Assembly: GCF_036046055.1 (NCBI RefSeq) | Contig: NZ_CP107939.1 | Location: 620,001 to 684,000 of the forward strand | Source of the DNA: Nocardia sp. NBC_00403 | GTDB lineage: Bacteria > Actinomycetota > Actinomycetes > Mycobacteriales > Mycobacteriaceae | Direction of reading: 5' to 3' | DNA: 64,000 bases | Shown here: piece by piece, positions 38,043 through 45,504 of the stretch | How positions within the stretch are numbered: position 1 is the stretch's first letter | Layout: each line of letters opens with the position of its first letter | The notes under the pieces: generated by a model | Seen by the model: the letters and a program-made list of their open reading frames with translations, nothing else | Told to the model about the DNA's origin: nothing | Databases searched by the model: none | Position numbers and translations under genes: made by a program

Positions 38043-38624
38043 CTAGCTCCCCGGTAGATATTTGGCCAGATCGTCGACATGGCGGCGCACCTCGATGCAT
38101 GGATCGCCCTGCTTGCCGATCTCGTAGCGAGTTTGCACCCTGAAAGCGACAGAACCATGTGGAACTTCGATCGCGATGCTGCACTTGAGTCGCTTGCTAT
38201 CGCCGACATCAAGGAACTGCACAGCTCGGCGTGAGCCAACGGTCATCAGCGTGAATGCCTCGTAGTCTGTGCGCTTTTGGATGTCCTGAAGCGTGGGAAT
38301 GCCGGATAAAATGCCCAGGCTGTACCAGCGTGCACCAGCCCGCCAGCTGCACACTTTCCAGCCGTCGAAGTCCACACCCGCAACATCCTTCGTCTTACTT
38401 GCGGGATCGAGTCCGGTGGCGGATATCGCCGACTCAGGCAGGTCGCAAGGATTCCACAATGCGGCATCGGGGTCGGCAGATTTCGTCGCTGCGGCCGTCG
38501 ACGTGGTTCCTGCCGCGCTCGTTGTGGCCGAGACCGGGCCAGTGGAGTCGTTACAACCCGCCAGAACCAATGCGGCGCCAATCGCCAGGGCAAGACCGCG
38601 CAGCGCATTCCCCCTGCTTGTCAT
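38043..38624 (-). CDS. DUF3558-family lipoprotein
   Basis: A 193-residue lipoprotein. The signal ends in lipobox LVLAGC with the lipidated Cys at residue 24. A Thr/Ala/Ser linker follows, then a domain with NPCDLPESAISATGLDP, a paired-cysteine (VCSW) and a late DPCIEVRRHVDDLAKYLP, the pattern of DUF3558. DUF3558 genes are common beside ESX accessories in Nocardia. Start at ATG 38624. It is the first gene of the leftward four-gene operon. Confidence 0.85.
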   Translation of the reverse strand: MTSRGNALRGLALAIGAALVLAGCNDSTGPVSATTSAAGTTSTAAATKSADPDAALWNPCDLPESAISATGLDPASKTKDVAGVDFDGWKVCSWRAGARWYSLGILSGIPTLQDIQKRTDYEAFTLMTVGSRRAVQFLDVGDSKRLKCSIAIEVPHGSVAFRVQTRYEIGKQGDPCIEVRRHVDDLAKYLPGS

Positions 38625-38999
38625 AGGTTCCTCGCCGCCGGTGGACCGCCGTGTCGGTAGGGCCGGACCGGCTTTTCCGCCCCCTGTCAGCTCTCTGTTG
38701 ACGGTACTGGCCGGTCAACCGGCGGTGCAAGCGAACTCGGCGGTTGATGCTGTCTTTCTGGCCAGAAGACCCCTCAGAACCGCACACTTCCTGTGATAGG
38801 CACCAACTCTGGGTGTTGCATGGGGGTGCAGGTCCAGACACAAAGTGCCGGTCCAGTGATAGGGCACGAAGACTTGAGGAGCGCACGTTGGGGATGAGGC
38901 GCCATGTTTCGTTAGTTGGGGCGGGCTATCGTCAGCTCGGGAGTTAGGAGCGATTGCCCGCCGACACCGTCATGTCGAGCACCATGCTTCGCACCGCGC
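38625..38999. other. Intergenic region before the ESX accessory operon
   Basis: About 375 nt with no supportable gene. The promoter of the DUF3558-led operon should be here. A patch near 38790-38880 contains short inverted pieces (for example TCCTGTGATAGG and CCAGTGATAGGGC) that look like a related half-site pair. Confidence 0.4.
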
Positions 39000-39431
39000 C
39001 TAGGGCCCGCCTGGTAGGCGGCGGCGCCCGACGGACACTTCATCTTTCAGATCTTCGTAGCCGATAGCTAGCTCAGCGAGTCTCTCCCACGCGTCACCGA
39101 GCTCCCCTTTCGAACCGCTTGCCAATGCCGCGAATGCGCAGGCGGTGAACTGTCCGAGCCGGTCGACCACCGCACCGATGGTTTCTGTGTGCACACGTGC
39201 CGCACCGAGTGACGGCGGGAGGTGCACGCAGACCCAGTGGTCGATTTCGCGGACCAGGCGTGCACGTTCGTTGTCGATCTCGTCGGTTTGCTCGCGGCAG
39301 GCACAGAGTCGCCGCTCGTGTAGTTCGGCAAGCTCCTTGGCCGAATGCAGTAGCGGGTGATCTTTGTGCACATCGCCGCGACATGCGGCCAACATCAGGT
39401 TCTTTCCGGGCAACGGCGCATCGAGCATCAT
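39000..39431 (-). CDS. DUF4254-family protein
   Basis: A 143-residue protein with the DUF4254 pattern: HPLLHSAKELAELHERRL, then EIDNERARLVREIDHWV, and a C-terminal helical part ending in AWERLAELAIGYEDLKDEV. DUF4254 proteins are small helical proteins of unknown function in Nocardia. It overlaps its upstream neighbour by 4 nt. The pair is divergent from the XRE/DUF397 genes, a common arrangement in this genus. Confidence 0.8.
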   Translation of the reverse strand: MMLDAPLPGKNLMLAACRGDVHKDHPLLHSAKELAELHERRLCACREQTDEIDNERARLVREIDHWVCVHLPPSLGAARVHTETIGAVVDRLGQFTACAFAALASGSKGELGDAWERLAELAIGYEDLKDEVSVGRRRLPGGP

Positions 39432-39889
39432 CGTTCACGCACCTGAGCAGTCGCGCGTACTGACGCGATGATCATCAGCCCGGAAGGGCGGAATGCACAG
39501 CGCGGCGGCTCGATCCAGCGTCGGAATTGCGGGCACCGATCGGTAGGGGAAGGCAGTGCGATCGCCCCGCCCGCTCGCACTATCGAGACGTTGAGACGGA
39601 ACATCTCGGCGAACAGGCTGTCGTCGTTGGGCAGGTCTGGACGCACCAGGTAACTCCATCGGCTCGACCGGGGATGCGACATGATCGGGCCGGTATCTTG
39701 TTGCCGGCGTTGCATTTCCCGTCGCACTGCATGCCCGAGATCGGTGGGCATCATCACCGCCCAAACAATCCCCGCTTTGACGATGATCCGTCCGAGTTGC
39801 GGCGGGTCAACGATCGCGGGGAGATCGCACACCAGCCGGTAGTACCGGCAGCGGGACACGGGCGTGTCGCCAAAAGCTATGTGGTCCAT
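39428..39889 (-). CDS. Conserved protein of the DUF4254 pair, primase-like
   Basis: A 153-residue soluble protein (CRYYRLVCDLPAIVDP, GPIMSHPRSSRWSYLVRPDLP, FRRWIEPPRCAFRPSGL). The pattern GPI-SHPRS-RW-YLVRPDLP resembles the N-terminal part of bifunctional DNA primase/polymerase domains of Nocardia, but key catalytic residues could not be judged. GAGGT precedes ATG 39889. Downstream coupling to the DUF4254 gene by 4-nt overlap suggests a functional pair. Identification is tentative. Confidence 0.55.
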   Translation of the reverse strand: MDHIAFGDTPVSRCRYYRLVCDLPAIVDPPQLGRIIVKAGIVWAVMMPTDLGHAVRREMQRRQQDTGPIMSHPRSSRWSYLVRPDLPNDDSLFAEMFRLNVSIVRAGGAIALPSPTDRCPQFRRWIEPPRCAFRPSGLMIIASVRATAQVRER

Positions 39890-40150
39890 ACGGAGACCTC
39901 GAGTCGCATCGGTGATGGATTTGTGCGCCCGTGCCCTGGGCGGACTGTGGTGTAGCCAGGACGGAAAGCTTGGAAGCGAAGCAGATTTGCACTACCTACC
40001 GGGCGCATAACTAGAGCAAAACACCTCCTACCTGCGGGAAGTGTCATAAAATGGGTTACCCAGTTGAACTAACCCGAAAGCGCAGAGCGATCCCCGCGCA
40101 GGTGGCTCCCTTCACCCAGAACGGGCGAACGCCACAACAGAAAGGGCACT

Positions 40151-41035
40151 TTGACCGACACCGGTTCGACCTTGCCGAGGCGGCAGCTCGGCAGCTACCT
40201 GCATGAGGCGCGCACTGCGCTGAACATGTCGCAGGAGAAGCTGGCAGAGCTTGCAGACCTGAGTTCATCCGTATTGCAACGGCTGGAAAAGGGGGAAGCA
40301 ACACGACTGAAAGTCCGTGACCTACAAGCAGTTTGCGATGTCCTGGAGATGTCCGACGAGACGACAACCGCCATGATCGGACTACTGCGCCAAGGGGCCG
40401 AGAAGAGCTGGTGGCACGAATACGGCAACCTGATACCCGCCACATTCGATGTGTATGTCGGGCTCGAAACCGCAGCGCGGAGGCTGAACACATACCAGCC
40501 GTCGCTGATACCGGGCTTGCTCCAGACTGCTGACTACGCCCGAGCTCTTATGCAAACGGGCTACCCATCAGAAGACCGCGCCGAACACGAGCGGCGGATC
40601 GAGCTCAGGACAAAACGTCAAACAATCGTCACTAGGAAGCATCAGCCGATCGCCCTTGATGTAGTGCTCCACGAATCAGCCCTTCGCAGCACCGTGGGTG
40701 GTCCCGACGTCATGGCAGCACAACTTCGACATCTGGCGGAGATCGGGAAGCTGGCGAACGTGACGGTACGAGTGTTGCCCTTCGCGGCTGGAGCACCGAT
40801 CGGCGACCCTGTTGGACAGTTCGCCATGCTCGAGTTCAGCAAGGACGGGAAGGGAAAGCCGGTCTGGCCCCCGGTCGTCTACTTGGAGACCTTCGTCGGG
40901 TGCATCTACCTGGAAAAACCAATGGACGTGCAACTGTACGATCGGGTGTACCAGAGTCTCCAGCAATGTTCGCTGGATGCGACAGCAAGCAGGAGCCTGC
41001 TTCGGCAGGTGGCAAAGGAGTTACTAGAGACATGA
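40151..41035 (+). CDS. XRE-family regulator with DUF5753 (Scr1-like)
   Basis: A 294-residue regulator. Helix-turn-helix residues 10-70 (LGSYLHEARTALNMSQEKLAELADLS, with ARTALNMSQEKLAELA and SVLQRLEKGEA). Residues 90-285 form the DUF5753 domain (YEYGNLIPATFDVYVGLE-like opening, then LIPGLLQTADYARALM). Such regulators are paired with DUF397 proteins and regulate development or antibiotic genes in actinobacteria. TTG 40151 follows GAAAGGG. ATGA overlap with the next gene. The DUF4254 pair is divergent, sharing the 39890-40150 gap. Confidence 0.9.
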   Translation: MTDTGSTLPRRQLGSYLHEARTALNMSQEKLAELADLSSSVLQRLEKGEATRLKVRDLQAVCDVLEMSDETTTAMIGLLRQGAEKSWWHEYGNLIPATFDVYVGLETAARRLNTYQPSLIPGLLQTADYARALMQTGYPSEDRAEHERRIELRTKRQTIVTRKHQPIALDVVLHESALRSTVGGPDVMAAQLRHLAEIGKLANVTVRVLPFAAGAPIGDPVGQFAMLEFSKDGKGKPVWPPVVYLETFVGCIYLEKPMDVQLYDRVYQSLQQCSLDATASRSLLRQVAKELLET

Positions 41036-41238
41036 CTGCCGACCTGTCTGGGGCTCAATGGTTCAAGAGCAGCCGCAGCGCCTCAAAAGCCGATTGCGTC
41101 GAAGTCGCCTACCTCGAAGGTGGTGCTGTTGGCGTGCGCGACTCCAAGAACCCGACCGGCCCCGCGCTCGTCTTCACCCCCGGCGAGTGGGACGCGTTCA
41201 CCGCCGGAGTACAGGACGGCCAGTTCAACCGCGCGTAA
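41032..41238 (+). CDS. DUF397 domain protein
   Basis: A 68-residue protein: the DUF397 signature is seen in QWFKSSRSASKADCVEVAYL, AVGVRDSKNPTGPALVFTPGEWDAF and the C-terminal GVQDGQF. It starts at ATG 41032 within the regulator stop (ATGA). DUF397 proteins act with the XRE/DUF5753 regulator as an antitoxin-like or co-regulator pair. The IS3 element begins 74 nt downstream. Confidence 0.92.
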   Translation: MTADLSGAQWFKSSRSASKADCVEVAYLEGGAVGVRDSKNPTGPALVFTPGEWDAFTAGVQDGQFNRA

Positions 41239-41371
41239 GTCTGGGAACGCGAAGAAGCCGCCTCCGTCGACCGGACCCGCAAAGAAGCGAGACCTGACGT
41301 CTGATCTGTCCGGGACTGCTGCACGGATAGGTGTCATCTGATCTGCGGTGCCGAAAGGCACTGCTGGAAGG

Positions 41372-41674
41372 ATGCATACCGTGCCCAAGCCCTACCCCAA
41401 AGAGTTCCGCGACGACGTCGTCCGCGTTGCACGTAACCGAGAACCAGGCCACAAGCTCAAGCAGATCGCCGCCGATTTCGGGATCAGCGAGTCCTGTCTA
41501 GCCGGCTGGATCAAGCAAGCCGACATCGAGGACGGCATCAAGACCGGAACCACGAACGAGCAGTCCGCCGACAACGCCGAACTGCGCAAACGCATCCGGC
41601 TACTCGAGCAGGAGAACGAAGTGTTGCGCCGGGCCGCGGCCTATTTGTCGCAGGCCAACCTGCCGGGAAAATGA
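41372..41674 (+). CDS. IS3-family transposase OrfA
   Basis: A 100-residue protein with an N-terminal helix-turn-helix (EFRDDVVRVARNREPGHKL, then IAADFGISESCLAGWIKQAD) and a C-terminal leucine-zipper-like coiled coil (LRKRIRLLEQENEVLRRAAAYL). It binds the IS ends. GGAAGG precedes ATG 41372. The end reads GGGAAAATGA at the overlap with OrfB, a likely -1 frameshift site producing the full OrfAB transposase. Confidence 0.93.
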   Translation: MHTVPKPYPKEFRDDVVRVARNREPGHKLKQIAADFGISESCLAGWIKQADIEDGIKTGTTNEQSADNAELRKRIRLLEQENEVLRRAAAYLSQANLPGK

Positions 41675-42558
41675 TCTACCCGCTCGTCCGTGAGCTGGCC
41701 GCCGACGGGATCCCCGTCGCGGTGACGTGCCGGGTCCTGGAAATCGCGCGCCAACCGTACTACCGGTGGCTCGCCGATCCGGTCACCGCTGCCGATCTCC
41801 ACGAGGCCTATCGGGCCAACGCCTTGTTCAATGCTCACCGCGACGACCCCGAATTCGGGTACCGATTCCTCGCCGACGAGGCCGCCGACGCGGGCCAGCC
41901 AATGGCGGCGCGGACCGCGTGGCGGATCTGCTCGACCAACAAATGGTGGAGCAGTTTCGGCAAGAAACGCGGCACCAAGAAGCGCCGATCCGGTCCACCG
42001 GTCCATGACGATCTCGTCGAGCGGAACTTCGCCGCTGATGCGCCGAACTTGTTGTGGCTCACCGACATTACCGAACATCACACCAGCGAAGGGAAGCTTT
42101 ATCTTTGCGCGGTGAAGGACCTGTTCTCCAACCGGATCGTGGGCTACTCGATCGACTCGAGGATGAAAGCGCGCCTCGCCGTTGACGCCCTTGTCTCGGC
42201 AGCGGCCCGACGCCATGCCGCAGGTGGGCAAGTCGCTGGCTGCGTTGTTCACAGCGATCGGGGATCACAATTTCGATCCCGAAAGTTCGTCCGTGCGTTG
42301 GGAAATCAGGCGATGGTTGGATCAATGGGCAGGGTCGGCGCGTGTGGAGACAATGCCGCGATGGAATCGTTTTTCGCGTTGCTGCAAAAGAACGTCCTCG
42401 ACCGGCGACCGTGGGCGACCTGTGACGAGCTCAGGATCGCGATCGTCACCTGGATCGAACGGACCTACCATCGGCGTCGACGCCAGACCAGGCTCGGCAA
42501 ATTGACCCCGGTCGAATACGAGACCATCATGACCACACCAGCTCTTCAAGCTGCCTAA
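41671..42558 (+). CDS. IS3-family transposase OrfB (DDE integrase core)
   Basis: A 295-residue catalytic subunit with an rve integrase domain. The DDE triad is visible as WLTDITEHH (first Asp), VVHSDRGSQF (second Asp) and NAAMESFFALLQKN (Glu). The C-terminal RRQTRLGKLTPVEYE is typical of IS3 OrfB. ATG 41671 overlaps the OrfA stop by 4 nt. No internal stop is present. Confidence 0.95.
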   Translation: MIYPLVRELAADGIPVAVTCRVLEIARQPYYRWLADPVTAADLHEAYRANALFNAHRDDPEFGYRFLADEAADAGQPMAARTAWRICSTNKWWSSFGKKRGTKKRRSGPPVHDDLVERNFAADAPNLLWLTDITEHHTSEGKLYLCAVKDLFSNRIVGYSIDSRMKARLAVDALVSAAARRHAAGGQVAGCVVHSDRGSQFRSRKFVRALGNQAMVGSMGRVGACGDNAAMESFFALLQKNVLDRRPWATCDELRIAIVTWIERTYHRRRRQTRLGKLTPVEYETIMTTPALQAA

Positions 42559-42729
42559 CCGCTGTCACCCGATCGTGCAGCAGTCCCTCTTGCGAATTCG
42601 TGACTGCCGGAGAGGCATTCACCACAGACACGGCTTGGGGATGCTCCGCTGCTTGCCCGTTTCCAACGCGCGGTCACAGAGAATGTCTGGCACTGTCGTC
42701 TTTTCAATGTCACCGTTGGGAGATCATCT

Positions 42730-43971
42730 GTGGAAATGCCCGGCACACACAGCTCGCCGATCGATGCCGGTGGGCCCCGTTTCTCGCTCCATTCCGAAGC
42801 GTTCGCGAGAGATCCACACAGCGCCTACCGCGCTATGCGTAGTAAATACGGCTCCTTGGTGCCGATCGAACTGTCACCGGGCATCCCGGCCACCCTGGTG
42901 ATCGGATATCGCACCGCCGTAAGGATTCTCAACGATCCGGATCACTTCCCCGCTGATCCGCGCGGCTGGGAGAAGAATGTGCCGAGCGAGTGCCCGATTC
43001 TGCCGATGCTGGGATGGCGGCCGAACGCGCTGCGCAGCGCTGGCCTCGACCATCTGCGCTACCGGCAGGCGAACACGGCGGGCATCGCCGAGATCGACGG
43101 GCACGCGCTCCACGCCATTGTCGAGAAGCACGCCATCCGGCTGGTGAACACGTTCTGCCAAGACGGTGCCGCTGATTTGATCAGCCAGTACGCGTATCCG
43201 CTCGTCTTCGAAGTCCTCAATACGATCCTCGGCTGCACACCAGAGATCGGGCGGAAGGTCGCCACCGGCATGGCCGCGATCTTCGAGGGCATCAACGCGG
43301 CCGAGGGCGAGGCGATGCTCATCGAAGGCCTGCTGGAATTGGTCCGCTTGAAGCGACAAGAACCCGGCAGCGACGTCACCACGCGGCTGATCGAGGATCC
43401 AGCCGCGCTCGATGACGAGGAAATGATCCACCAACTGGTCACTCTCTACGGCGCGGGTATCGAGCCACAGCTGAATTTGATCGTCAACACGCTGCTGCTG
43501 ATGATGACCGACGACCGGTTCGCGGACAGTGTGCACGGTGGCACACTGTCCACTCGTGACGCCCTCGATGAGGTCCTGTTCACCGACCCGCCGTTGGCGA
43601 ATTACTGCGTGTCCTACCCCCGCCAGCCGATCCTGATCGACGGAGTGTGGCTGCCCGCGAACCAGCCGGTCGTGATCAGCATGGCCGGCTGCAACAACGA
43701 TCCGGACGTCGGCAGCAGCGGTGAATACACCGATAATCGCTCGCATCTGGCGTGGGGTCTCGGGCCGCATGCCTGTCCCGCGAGGTCGATCGCATACCTG
43801 ATCGTGCAGGAGGCCATCGACCAATTGCTCGACGCGCTCCCTGAACTGCGACTGGCTGGCGCCGCCGAAGACCTGGCGTGGCGACCAGGACCCTTCCATC
43901 GGGCACTGGCCGCACTGCCCGTCGTCTTCCCTGGATCGTCACCGTTGCCGTTGCCGTTGCCGTTGTTCTAA
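42730..43971 (+). CDS. CYP157-like cytochrome P450 lacking ExxR
   Basis: A 413-residue P450. The haem-binding loop is HLAWGLGPHACPAR with Cys349. The K-helix ExxR motif is altered: Glu281-Val-Leu-Phe284 (DEVLFTDPPLANYC). The I-helix lacks AGxxT; it reads GAGIEP near 241-246. These are hallmarks of the actinobacterial CYP157 family, which occurs in conservons next to CYP154, as here. GGGAG 7 nt before GTG 42730 selects the start. The C-terminus ends in Pro-Leu repeats made by a CCGTTG hexanucleotide repeated four times. The function is unknown; catalysis may be lost. Confidence 0.88.
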   Translation: MEMPGTHSSPIDAGGPRFSLHSEAFARDPHSAYRAMRSKYGSLVPIELSPGIPATLVIGYRTAVRILNDPDHFPADPRGWEKNVPSECPILPMLGWRPNALRSAGLDHLRYRQANTAGIAEIDGHALHAIVEKHAIRLVNTFCQDGAADLISQYAYPLVFEVLNTILGCTPEIGRKVATGMAAIFEGINAAEGEAMLIEGLLELVRLKRQEPGSDVTTRLIEDPAALDDEEMIHQLVTLYGAGIEPQLNLIVNTLLLMMTDDRFADSVHGGTLSTRDALDEVLFTDPPLANYCVSYPRQPILIDGVWLPANQPVVISMAGCNNDPDVGSSGEYTDNRSHLAWGLGPHACPARSIAYLIVQEAIDQLLDALPELRLAGAAEDLAWRPGPFHRALAALPVVFPGSSPLPLPLPLF

Positions 43972-43981
43972 GGAGATAACG

Positions 43982-45208
43982 ATGGACCAACAATTGATCG
44001 TCCTCGACCCGACAGGGACTGACATCCAAGGGGAGTCCGCGCGCATCCGAGCGCATGGACCTGCCGTCTTGGTTGAGCTGCCCGGCGGTGTCAAAGCGTG
44101 GTCGGCTACCGATCCCGATCTGCTCACGAACCTGCTTATCGACAAGAGGGTGTCCAAGGACGCCCGCCAGCATTGGCCAGCACTCATCAATGGTGAAGTA
44201 CCGCAGACCTGGTCGCTTCTTCTGTGGGTGGTAGCGGACAACATGTTCACCGCGTATGGCCCCGACCATAAGCGATTGCGCAAACTGGTCGCACCCGCGT
44301 TCACCGATCGCCGCACCAAAGCGATGCGTCCGCTCATCGACCGCATCACCTCGAACCTGCTGGACAAGCTCGAACAGACCCCCGCAGGTAAGGCGGTCGA
44401 CCTGCGTGAGAGTTTCGCCTATCCGCTGCCGATCCAGGTCATCAGCGAGCTGATGGGTGTTCCGGAGTCGCTGAACAGCGGCCTGCGCGCGTGTGTCGAC
44501 GGAATCTTCGACACTTCGCTCGGCCCAGAGGAATCGCACGCCAATTACATGGAGATGTACCGGATTCTCGGTGAGCTGGTCGAGTTCCGTCGTGACAAAC
44601 CCGGCGATGACATGACGAGCCTGCTGATCTCGCACGTGGACGAGGAGGACGGCTCGCGGCTCACCGAGCAGGAACTCATCGACACGCTGCTGCTTGTCAT
44701 CAGCGCCGGCCACGAGACGACGGTCAATCTGCTCGACCAGGCCATCTTCGCGTTGCTGACCCACCCCGAGCAACTCGCCGCGGTAGTAGAGGGCCGGGCG
44801 GCTTGGTCGGACGTCGTCGAGGAATCATTGCGGTTCCAAGCCCCGGTAGCGCACCTGCCGCTGCGATTCGCCGTGGACGACATCGACATCGACGACGTCC
44901 ATATCTCCAAGGGCGATGCAATCCTCGCCTCCTACGCCGGTGCGAACCGTCACCCGAAGTTGCACGGTGACGCCGCGGACAACTTCGACGTCACCCGAGC
45001 CTCCAAGGAGCACTTGTCCTTCGGCTACGGCGCCCACCACTGCTTGGGTGCCCCGCTTGCCCGGCTGGAGGCCATCGTCTCGCTGCCCGCCATCTTCGAG
45101 CGCTTTCCGAACATGCGGCTGGCCGTGGACCCGTCGGAGTTGAATACCGTGAACAGCTTCATCTCGAACGGACATGAAACACTGCCGGTATACCTGACAA
45201 GCGAATAG
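43982..45208 (+). CDS. CYP154-like cytochrome P450
   Basis: A 408-residue P450 with all core motifs: I-helix SAGHETT at 241-247, ExxR Glu281-Ser-Leu-Arg284 and haem loop FGYGAHHCLG with Cys354. The opening DPTGTDIQGESARIRAHGPA and VVADNMFTAYGPDHKRLRKL resemble CYP154 enzymes, which oxidise macrolides, steroids or small aromatic compounds. It starts 10 nt after its CYP157-like partner, with AGGAG before ATG 43982. No ferredoxin or reductase is nearby. A hairpin terminator follows. Confidence 0.9.
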   Translation: MDQQLIVLDPTGTDIQGESARIRAHGPAVLVELPGGVKAWSATDPDLLTNLLIDKRVSKDARQHWPALINGEVPQTWSLLLWVVADNMFTAYGPDHKRLRKLVAPAFTDRRTKAMRPLIDRITSNLLDKLEQTPAGKAVDLRESFAYPLPIQVISELMGVPESLNSGLRACVDGIFDTSLGPEESHANYMEMYRILGELVEFRRDKPGDDMTSLLISHVDEEDGSRLTEQELIDTLLLVISAGHETTVNLLDQAIFALLTHPEQLAAVVEGRAAWSDVVEESLRFQAPVAHLPLRFAVDDIDIDDVHISKGDAILASYAGANRHPKLHGDAADNFDVTRASKEHLSFGYGAHHCLGAPLARLEAIVSLPAIFERFPNMRLAVDPSELNTVNSFISNGHETLPVYLTSE

Positions 45209-45224
45209 ACAGCCCTGCTGACCT

Positions 45225-45255
45225 GTCCGTGTTCGCGACTCCATCGCGACACGGA
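45225..45255 (+). terminator. Terminator after the P450 pair
   Basis: GTCCGTGTTCGCGA pairs with TCGCGACACGGAC across a 5-nt loop, with a single bulged T. It begins 17 nt after the P450 stop. Confidence 0.75.
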
Positions 45256-45504
45256 CACCAAGCGGCAACTTGTATCTGCACGCGATTCGTGGCGTGAATT
45301 AGTTTGTCCCCTTGCGATTACCGGGCACGCGCCCTGACAGTACTTCCGCGGGCAGCTTGCCGTGCAATGCCGGAACCTGGTTGTTCTGGACATCGAATGG
45401 CCAGGCTTCGCGACGTCCTCCGTACAGGAGTTCTTACGGCACTGGGGCCATGGGTTCCGGTCGTCGACTCGCCGCGCCACCGGAGCAGCTTGCCGAAGGG
45501 CGTG

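Larger units (their letters stand above)
41312..42587 (+). mobile_element. IS3-family insertion sequence, apparently intact
   Basis: The element is 1,276 nt. Its ends carry imperfect inverted repeats: left GGGACTGCTGCACGGATAGG (41312 on) and right, on the opposite strand, GGGACTGCTGCACGATCGGG from 42587 inward; the first 14 nt are identical. It encodes OrfA and OrfB with a 4-nt overlap. No target duplication could be seen (flanks TCC and TCT). OrfB has a complete DDE set, so it may be active. Confidence 0.88.

Noticed and set aside
43943..43966. Hexanucleotide CCGTTG repeat at the end of the CYP157-like gene
   Set aside because: Considered as a separate repeat element, but it is only four short units at the 3' end of the gene and is noted there.
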